The notes below the pieces were generated by a model. That model was not told the DNA's origin. It saw only the letters and a program-made list of their open reading frames with translations, and did no database searches. A stretch of DNA of 64,000 bases from Blattamonas nauphoetae (taxonomy: Eukaryota > Preaxostyla > Oxymonadida), in NCBI GenBank assembly GCA_033064195.1, contig JARBJD010000165.1, forward strand, positions 62,001 to 126,000. Reading direction: 5' to 3'. Both the position numbers and the translations under genes were made by a program. This document shows, in pieces, positions 57,135 through 64,000 of the stretch (position 1 is the first letter of the stretch; each line of letters begins with the position of its first letter).

Positions 57135-57689
57135 GTGAAAATGAAAAAAAGAGATAATATAAACCTTCAAGATGGAGATTTTGATTGTTCCTGGGAGATG
57201 AATAGCTTTCTCAACGATCTTTCAAATGTTGACGGAGTTGTAACGCACGCGTCCTTTCATTCAGAATCGCCCATTTGTCATTTGTGCACAAGCCGCTATT
57301 CGATCATCGATGATGAGCAATTCAAAGATTTCCTGATCCTCCTCGCCCGACTCCTCCGAATCTGTCCGTATCATCAAATGACGATAGAAACTGTTTTGGT
57401 TCTGCCTGTCATTTTCGCGATCCCGAGTTGTCTTGCTTTCTTCGAAGATGAAAGCTCAATCTGGCGATTTATAGAAGAAATGAGTGATTCACAAAGGGAA
57501 TGGCACGAAATTAAAGATGGCCACCAACTTTGGAAGAAAGTGAGTCGAATGTTGCGAATGGAGGGAATGGAAGATGTGATGGAAGAAAAGCTGGGAAACG
57601 ACGAAGACGAGTTCTTTGCACGAACTGTTGTATCTGACTCGATCGAGTTGAACAATCTGTTTGGCATGAATGTTCCAGAACAGGAGTAG
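57135..57689 (+). CDS. C-terminal piece of a HEAT-like family protein
   Basis: One hundred and eighty-four codons from ATG to TAG. From residue 50 on it matches, by memory, the standard C-terminal block of the large oxymonad HEAT-like family: CHLCTSRYSIIDDEQFKDFL, IFAIPSCLAFFEDESSIWRF, REWHEIKDGHQLWKKVSRML and GMEDVMEEKLGNDEDEF, ending LNNLFGMNVPEQE. The first 45 residues (MKMKKRDNINLQDGDFDCSW) do not look like the family. It is either a truncated gene with a new start or the last exon of the broken gene upstream, though the segment before it (56411-56440) already covers the equivalent of HLCTSRYS. Confidence 0.5.
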   Translation: MKMKKRDNINLQDGDFDCSWEMNSFLNDLSNVDGVVTHASFHSESPICHLCTSRYSIIDDEQFKDFLILLARLLRICPYHQMTIETVLVLPVIFAIPSCLAFFEDESSIWRFIEEMSDSQREWHEIKDGHQLWKKVSRMLRMEGMEDVMEEKLGNDEDEFFARTVVSDSIELNNLFGMNVPEQE

Positions 57690-58394
57690 AAACCGACAAC
57701 AACCAACGACCTATCCACTCAGATTCTGACTTCTTTTGGAGAAATCTCTTCGTGAGTAGTCTCTGGCGGCTCTGGTATCACCTCGTCCTCACTCATTCTA
57801 CCTTCCCCTGTCACCACACTCTCCTTCCCTCACTCTCACTGTTCCGAATTTGAATACCTCGATCATGACCCATTCCTCGCTGTTTGTGAAGATGACATGA
57901 TTTCCTGAAAGTTCGACACAATTGATCCTCTCTTCACGATTCCTTCCAATCGTGAGATCGCATTTCAGAAACGACAGCTCATCGACCATCGTCATCGACA
58001 CTTCGGAAGGACGGAAGAACGAAATGGATATTGATCCACACGAACCGATGACTCCTCACTCTCCCCGTCGAAGAGAGAAGCAGAAAGACGAGACGAAGTA
58101 TGACACAATCAGTCCTCCAATCGATGCCTCTCTTCCGCCGAAGACCTTCCGACAGAATCGGTGCCGCTCAGAATACTCTCTTCTGTTTCCGTCGTTCCGC
58201 GATAGTTCCTCGTCCACAATTGAAGCGAGAGGCGAGTGGCTCGGCTGAGTGTCTGTCTCCAGTCTGTCCAACCTTCCCGTCGACTCCGCAGATTGCTTGG
58301 AATGATCCATCGGCAGGGATAGGAGAGGAGAATGGAAAGCCCACGATTCGCACCCTTCAACAGAACGCTTCGATCCGAGACTCAGATTCTTCCG
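57690..58394. other. Mixed region, no confident gene
   Basis: A minus-strand stretch at 58001-57798 (SFLKCDLTIGRNREERINCV, NHVIFTNSEEWVMIEVFKF) and a plus-strand stretch at 58020-58248 (MDIDPHEPMTPHSPRRREKQ) both look coding-like. They overlap and neither has clear partners. At least one is probably an exon relic. Confidence 0.3.
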
Positions 58395-59240
58395 ACCGAC
58401 GCTTCTCTCGCTCCAAGCGAAGTTCCAACAACTGGCGTCTTCGGTGGATGGACCAGATGAGAATTCGACATCGTCTCAGCATTCATCTCCCTCCTTCTCC
58501 ACACACCTCCCTCCAAGCACACCTCGACTCTTCTCTTCGGACTCACTCGTCATCGCCGCACTTCAAACAGGAATCACTCCACCTTCTGAACATCCTTCAC
58601 TCTCTCCTTTCGTCCCCTCTTTCTCCCTCTCTCCCCAAACACTCTCCACCTCACATCTCCAGTGACTTATTTTCTTAACATCGAAACGAACCCGTCAATC
58701 CCGATGAAAAATTCAATTCTTCCCTCTTCGATGAGGCTGACAACGATAAACTGACTCGTTTACTAGTTCGCTGTCGATCTGAATGTGAATTCGTTGGTGT
58801 TGAGACTTACATCGATGATGCATCAAACTTCATAGATCGGAAAGTCTCTACTCTCAACACCTCCGACTCTCTTCTTCACACGACTGTCTTGTTCCTCATA
58901 CAAGACTTCGTCCACACGTGGAGTGTCCTGCCCCTGCTGCCTCGTTTGTGGGATGGACTCCGCAATACCTTCCGCGATTGTCGACTCGAAGAAAACTTCG
59001 CCCTTATTCGGATTTCGACGTGTTGGATCGTCCATAATTTGGGGACACATTCTCTGCCGCCGTTTCCAGCCAATCAGTTCGACTGGAATGGTTTGATCAC
59101 GGCTGACTTGAGTGATAGCTTCATGTTCATGTATTCCATCCTTCTGATCGCGTTTATCCGACATCGTTCGATCGAAGTTCAGATTGGGCGTGCCAAAGCG
59201 ACATATTTCATTCACTCATTTTTGAGAATATACTTATACT
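58395..59240 (+). pseudogene. Middle fragment of a HEAT-like family gene
   Basis: Matches the copies at 51.5 kb and 36.6-36.0 kb: SLQAKFQQLASSVDGPDENS, HFKQESLHLLNILHSLL, then LLPRLWDGLRNTFRDCRLEE and SLPPFPANQFDWNGLITADL. Frame changes occur near 58480 and 58670. It ends at SFLRIYLY where the paralogues continue. Truncated at both ends. Confidence 0.65.
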
Positions 59241-59558
59241 AATCACTCAACGAGCAAAACGAGAGATGGATCAAAGACCATAATTTGATGATGAAAAGCC
59301 TCTCACATCCCCGAGCGAAAACAGAAGTCAATAAGTCCAAGGATGAAAAAAGGTGATTGCTAAATGTTGTTTAGAAGGAAAAAATCACTGAGGTTCAAAA
59401 CCCGGAGGATAACACAATGGTCAAACGGTCGCGATGGTTCCGTGAGCTAAGCTCAGAGCGCACACGACAAGAAACAGTGCTATAGAATAAATACAAAAAA
59501 ACTAGAGTAGAAAGAGGAGGATAAAGGCCACGATCGCATTGAGAGCGTGCACCGAATA
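59241..59558. other. Former 3' end of the surface-protein gene and spacer
   Basis: Minus-strand bases 59556-59502 encode SVHALNAIVAFILLFLL and a TAG. This is in frame with the gene at 60.9-62.2 kb if the intervening transposon and one TA are removed. It is therefore the detached C-terminal tail of that gene. 59241-59500 holds nothing recognisable. Confidence 0.7.
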
Positions 59559-60953
59559 CAGTCGGTCGGACTGTTGAGTAATTTGTAACTCGTCACATCA
59601 AACGTGCCACTGTAGAATTCTTTGTTTTCACGAAAATGAAAAAAGTGTCAAACCTCCGTCTAAGTCGTGTGTCGGTATTCGATGTTCTTTCAAAAAGATC
59701 ATTCAGAATTTCATAGAACATTTCATACATCGTTGTTTTGCTCATTCATCACCTGTCTTTGTCATCGTGCTCTGAGAGAATGAGGAGAGTACTCAATTGG
59801 AAAAAATGAGACAATATTGGACGATACCGTGTCAACGTATTGTTGACCTATTGTGCTGTGCGCATTCAATGGTCTCATGCAATCAGCTTGCGAAAAACGA
59901 CGAATCAGTCGAGGAGGAGAAAAATGGTCTACTTTCGTTGAATCTGAAACTGGAGTGCTAGACACGATAAAAGAGGACTAGATAAGAGATATATCCTGAA
60001 ATCAAACCTAAATTGTTGATAGAGAGTCTACAATAGCACATCGTTTGACAACCCAATCAACACAATCATCTGATTTCCTGAGACTCGATTCAATGCTGAT
60101 CATCCGAATTGAGAGTTCTTCAATGATTGTTTGTTAAAGAGTGATGAATCTGTCCAATATCCACTAATTTTGATTTCACTCCTTGTCTCAATCTTGGAAT
60201 TTACACTTTCAAATTGTATGTCGAATTAGTAAATTGTTTAAAGTCTCAAACTAAATCTGTTATTTGGATGATAAAAGACATCGTCCTCGTAGTCAAACAG
60301 GAGTTGACAAAGAGTTGTGATTCAAATCCCGTTCTAACTAATGGATGGGATAACACCAACATATAGGCCTCAGGTTGAGAAAGTTACACAGGAAAGCTGA
60401 CAAAGAGAGGGATACCTTGAGATTTCAACCTTGCTAATGAATATCAGTGTGTTGATTGGGTTGTCAAACGATGTGCTATTGTAGACTCTCTATCAACAAT
60501 TTAGGTTTGATTTCAGGATATATCTCTTATCTAGTCCTCTTTTATCGTGTCTAGCACTCCAGTTTCAGATTCAACGAAAGTAGACCATTTTTCTCCTCCT
60601 CGACTGATTCGTCGTTTTTCGCAAGCTGATTGCATGAGACCATTGAATGCGCACAGCACAATAGGTCAACAATACGTTGACACGGTATCGTCCAATATTG
60701 TCTCATTTTTTCCAATTGAGTACTCTCCTCATTCTCTCAGAGCACGATGACAAAGACAGGTGATGAATGAGCAAAACAACGATGTATGAAATGTTCTATG
60801 AAATTCTGAATGATCTTTTTGAAAGAACATCGAATACCGACACACGACTTAGACGGAGGTTTGACACTTTTTTCATTTTCGTGAAAACAAAGAATTCTAC
60901 AGTGGCACGTTTGATGTGACGAGTTACAAATTACTCAACAGTCCGACCGACTG
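59559..60953. mobile_element. Young TA-flanked foldback element with ~505-bp arms
   Basis: 1,395 bases flanked by TA (59557-59558, 60954-60955). The arms 59559-60063 and about 60449-60953 are near-identical inverted repeats starting CAGTCGGTCGGACTG. The 385-base centre has no ORF. Each arm contains the same 67-codon open frame (MSSTPVSDSTKVDHFSPPRL at its start), at 59965-59762 on minus and 60547-60750 on plus. The end motif recalls the GTCGGTCGG units of the SINE-like repeats. The TA target and palindromic form suggest a mariner-dependent non-autonomous element. Near-identical arms mean a recent insertion or gene conversion. Confidence 0.85.
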
Positions 60954-62203
60954 TACGAACCAACACCTTGAACATCAAGTTTGACATAATTAACGGCCGC
61001 AATCGTGGCTCGCACAACCCAGGTTCCCGCAGGCCATAAATCCGACGATTTTGCCTCCGCGACTATTTCTTCCATCCCAGTTTCTTTGACAATGGGGATG
61101 GTTCTCCACGACGGATTAAGCGGTGCCTCATCATTAAAATAGGGGGATATGGTGAAGGCATTGCTTCCGCAGCGGAAAAAGTTCGATCCGGTCACTTTCA
61201 AAGTGACAATTGTTGACTCGCGCGTTGCGCCCATTCGGACGGAGAATTGAATGTCGTCGAAGGACGGGGTCGTTTGGATCGGGGTAAGCGTGACATAAGT
61301 GCCCGGTTCTGCAACATCCGTCAACAGGATTGCTCCTCGGATGTATATTTCTGTTGCGCCCGTCAGATCTGCACCTCCATCGAAGTCCGCATCGCCCGCG
61401 TGCAGGATCACATGATCCGTGGTCGTTGATTCGCTCAACACAAAAAGATTCCGGTTCGGAACATATGCACGAACTCCGTCCAAAGTCGGTTGAGGCCAGT
61501 GATTCCCACGGAACATGAACTTGTCCAACTCCAAAAGGATTCTGGGATCGCCCTCCGCAGGCTCGTCCCACGGAAGAGTGTTCCGCAAAGAGAGGCCTCC
61601 CAGGCAGATACCATCGAACGTCGTGTTCGTGATCTTGCATTTCGTGTTCGCAATTCGCACTGCCGCAACTTGACCATCCCACACGCACACAAGCGAATAG
61701 TGGTCAGGCAACGGGAAATCAATCTGAGACGCAAAATCCGCAATAATGCTGTGCCGAAATTCCACGTTCGTGTGATCCACACACGCGATGATCGATGTAT
61801 GCCACGCGTCTTCAACAACATGGTACGACCAGATCTTCATATAAAGGAACAACACATCAATCTCATGGTTTTCATCCGAATGGAAGGTAATTGTTCCTCC
61901 TCCCTGAAGAACTCCGACCCCTCCATCCCCTTCGAAGGTGATGTCCAAGTCTCCACCAGGAGATGGGTCTATGTCTGCAAATCCATTCAGTTCTGCATAG
62001 TCCTTCACGTAGAGTGTGACGGGACTATCGTATGTGACAGCCGAAGTATCGTCATGCACGAGGTCTTCAAATAAATCAATTGATGAACACGGAGTTGCTT
62101 GTTGGCAATCTACACTTTCTGTGATGTTGTCTTGGTAGAGGTAGTAGGTACTTGCGCAGGAGACCGGAGTGATGAAATACATGAACATTTGGACAAGACA
62201 CAT
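60935..62203 (-). CDS. Secreted beta-helix-type surface protein, C terminus replaced by a transposon
   Basis: Signal peptide MCLVQMFMYFITPVSCA at the start (62203), then STYYLYQDNITESVDCQQAT with the lead motif VDCQQATPCSSIDLF shared by this surface-protein group. The body is about 400 residues, beta-rich with Asp/Gly turns (ADIDPSPGGDLDITFEGDGG), few Cys and no internal membrane helix. The last six residues YSRSDC and the TGA at 60935 come from the foldback element inserted at TA 60954-60955. Without the element the frame would continue into a hydrophobic tail, SVHALNAIVAFILLFLL, which looks like a GPI-anchor signal. The present product should be released rather than anchored. Confidence 0.8.
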   Translation of the reverse strand: MCLVQMFMYFITPVSCASTYYLYQDNITESVDCQQATPCSSIDLFEDLVHDDTSAVTYDSPVTLYVKDYAELNGFADIDPSPGGDLDITFEGDGGVGVLQGGGTITFHSDENHEIDVLFLYMKIWSYHVVEDAWHTSIIACVDHTNVEFRHSIIADFASQIDFPLPDHYSLVCVWDGQVAAVRIANTKCKITNTTFDGICLGGLSLRNTLPWDEPAEGDPRILLELDKFMFRGNHWPQPTLDGVRAYVPNRNLFVLSESTTTDHVILHAGDADFDGGADLTGATEIYIRGAILLTDVAEPGTYVTLTPIQTTPSFDDIQFSVRMGATRESTIVTLKVTGSNFFRCGSNAFTISPYFNDEAPLNPSWRTIPIVKETGMEEIVAEAKSSDLWPAGTWVVRATIAAVNYVKLDVQGVGSYSRSDC

Positions 62204-63208
62204 TGAGTTTGAGACAACTCGTCAGTTGAAAAAAAGGAGAGAATGGCATGATCTGTCATTGTGAAATAAAGATTTAAAATCCTGGCGACAATGTGTTGCA
62301 AAAATAGGGTAACACAGAAAAAAGGATGAGTCAAGCGATTTCGGAGAATGTGTGTGAAAGTGTATGATCAAACCATTAGACGGATTTCATTCTGTTCTGG
62401 GAATTGACTATCCCGATTATTGTGTCAATCACACGGAAAGAAGTTGCGAAATGAAAAGTGAACTCAATTTTACAATGCCTTTAGATGGCATGTATGTATC
62501 AAAAGGAAAAAAAGTCGATCATATCTTATTCAGTCGGAGGGAAGATTCAACTCAAATTTAAACTATGCCTCAACGTGGCATGTCTCAATTTAAGATGTGT
62601 AGTTGTCCTGTCCTCCTCACATTTTGTCCGTCCTCCTCTTTTTCTTGTCCGATTCTGAAATTGAAGGATAATTGCGATTTTTGGAGTTTTACAGTGAAAA
62701 AAGTTCATTTTCGGACTATTTTTGGCTTCTCGTGGCGAAAGAAGTGACAATGAACGAGTTGGATGTCAAAACTCCTATTATGGGTCCGATCAATTCCATG
62801 TTTCAATTCGCATTTTTTTGTTGTTCAGTCAAGCGATGACAACGATGTCTTTTCAAAGCATTAACAAAAAGGAGGTGAAAGAAATGTAAGTCTTTTGAGA
62901 AGTTGAGACAAAGTGCTAGAGGGAGATCTCATCATTTCAGCTCTCTCAATCATTCTTCATCATGTCTCTCTTCATCTTATCTCGTTCCATTTCTCCACAT
63001 ATGTCTTCTGTTCCTTATCCATCGTGTGTGGAGAGAAATGATCTCACAACCGACTCTTGTTCAACTCGTTTTGTGTCGTTCTTTCATTATCAAATGGGTT
63101 TTCCTTTCTGGGTTCTTTCTTTGGTTGAACTAATCCTCCGCTTTCACTTGCCCTTCGTGTCTTTTTCATTGGCCTGTTCTGTGTCTTTCCCGGTTTCATT
63201 ATTATCCT
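62204..63208. other. Intergenic region with uncertain upstream exons
   Basis: 62280-62830 shows no gene. At 62835 ATGACAACGATGTC begins a short open stretch ending at a good donor (GAAAT then GTAAGTC, 62887). After CATCATTTCAG (62940) the plus strand is open in two frames to about 63130. These could be 5' exons of the gene at 63.3 kb, but the frame cannot be fixed. Confidence 0.35.
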
Positions 63209-63280
63209 CCCATCCCTCCCTCCATCCTTCCTCCCATCCCTCCCTTCATCCTTCCTCCCATCCCTCCCTTCATCCTTCCT
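63209..63280. repeat. 24-bp minisatellite, three copies
   Basis: Unit CCCATCCCTCCCTTCATCCT plus TCCT, repeated three times with a single T/C difference in the first copy. It lies in a probable intron or upstream region. Confidence 0.85.
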
Positions 63281-63326
63281 CCGTTGTCAGTGTGTGTGAA
63301 CCATTATCTGGTTGATCTCTTCACTC

Positions 63327-64000
63327 ATGTCGGCGAAGAGAACCGTGTTTGAATACGTGAAGAGCATGTTGACTGGAGTCGAGACATGGGTGGCTGTCAT
63401 GTTGAACGTGGAGGATGGTGTGGTTTGATTGGATGGATGGTTCGTTGCAGACGGAGGAATCTGGAGAGGACAGACTGGATGAGTTCCTTCTTCGTCGCCA
63501 GTCATTTCAGCTGTATAACTTCAGGGTGTTCACTCCTGTGTCAGAGCAGACAATCTCCATACAAGGTGAAATTGGGATCATTGTTCGTTCCTCTGATTGG
63601 AAGAGGATGTGGTACGGAAGAATCAGGTTTGGTTCAGTCTTGTCCCATTCATCTCTCTTCAGAAGGCGTTATGGCCCTCGCTGCACCTGTTATGTCCGGA
63701 TGAGTGTTCTGAGTCTTCGGATTGCTGTTTTGTCATCGTTTGTCACGTCAGGGCAGACAGCACTGAGGGAGAGGGAGAGTGTTGGAAACGATGACTGGAG
63801 ATTGATGTTTGAAAACCCAACTGATGAGATCCTGCCTTCGTCAGAGGGAGTACAGTTCTGTCTGAGCAGAGAGAAAGGATCGTCTTGTAGTGTTCGAGTT
63901 GAGAATGTTCTGACATCTAGCTGGTCTCGCACCAAACCAAACGCCCATTTCTGTGTTTCAATCCGATCCAGTTTCTGCTCAGACGCGACGAGTCCTTCTT
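63327..64000 (+). CDS. Spliced hypothetical gene, runs off the window
   Basis: ATG at 63327 (MSAKRTVFEYVKSMLTGVET). Exon 1 ends at about 63422, with a 28-base intron GTTTGATTGG...GTTGCAG and exon 2 beginning TEESGEDRLDEFLLRRQSFQ. A second intron (GTTTGGTTCA...CTCTTCAG, about 63626-63661) leads to RRYGPRCTCYVRMSVLSLRI, and the frame stays open to the window end (HFCVSIRSSFCSDATSPS). Both junctions keep one frame for over 190 codons, which supports the model. Beta-rich, moderately Cys-rich. Family not recognised. Earlier exons may exist. Confidence 0.65.

Noticed and set aside
59401-59470. A tRNA-like stretch beginning GGTTCAAAACC
   Set aside because: Box order is wrong for a tRNA on either strand and no cloverleaf can be drawn.
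1-64000. TAA/TAG read as Gln, as in some oxymonads
   Set aside because: Long frames stop cleanly at TAA and TAG at sensible family ends, and conserved Gln positions use CAA/CAG.
1-64000. CRISPR array, prophage or bacterial operon
   Set aside because: No spaced direct repeats, no ribosome-binding sites or co-directional operons; introns are throughout.

Overview
This is eukaryotic protist DNA: genes carry GT-AG introns (many only 32-41 bases), lie close together on both strands, and use the standard code (long frames end normally in TAA, TAG and TGA). Two protein families point to an oxymonad of the Preaxostyla, such as Blattamonas or Monocercomonoides: beta-helix surface proteins with a Cys-Pro-rich lead motif, and very large HEAT-like hypothetical proteins whose last exon reads like MEDVMEEKL...NLFGMN. 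That placement is inference from memory of those families, not from a search.

Layout. 1-9,000 is a decayed region: two copies of a tRNA-derived short repeat, a broken kelch/SH3-like gene, a charged coiled-coil stretch and tandemly repeated coding relics. 9,600-23,400 is a compact, mostly healthy block: a small gene with one in-frame TGA, a protein kinase, a METTL13-like methyltransferase with an acidic tail, a disordered protein, a P4-ATPase (phospholipid flippase) and an intact HEAT/coiled-coil gene. 23,679-31,230 is a second, broken copy of that HEAT/coiled-coil gene. It is split by a 4.9 kb insertion (24,346-29,229) and also carries a hAT-type MITE in an intron. A full hAT transposon with perfect 8-bp target duplications follows (31,572-34,080). 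34,400-48,900 holds a 1,000-residue HEAT-like gene, eIF4G, a large type I membrane beta-helix protein and a secreted beta-helix protein. 49,100-59,250 is a graveyard of three more HEAT-like family copies hit by nested TA-flanked elements, a 377-bp MITE and a long-armed mariner. 59,559-60,953 is a young foldback element that has replaced the C-terminal tail of a surface protein. The window ends inside a spliced gene of unknown function.

The most interesting object is the 24,346-29,229 insertion. It has inverted terminal repeats whose outermost halves differ. Joined end to end, those halves reappear in inverted orientation inside the element at 28,791-28,870. This is the layout expected of a circle-forming tyrosine-recombinase element (DIRS-like, with an internal complementary region), yet the interior seems to hold decayed host surface-protein sequence. 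Other leads are an eIF4G with about six PAM2-like motifs ahead of a probable eIF4E site, a transposon that swaps a hydrophobic, GPI-signal-like tail for six element-encoded residues, and a flippase with DGEA where the family has DGET.
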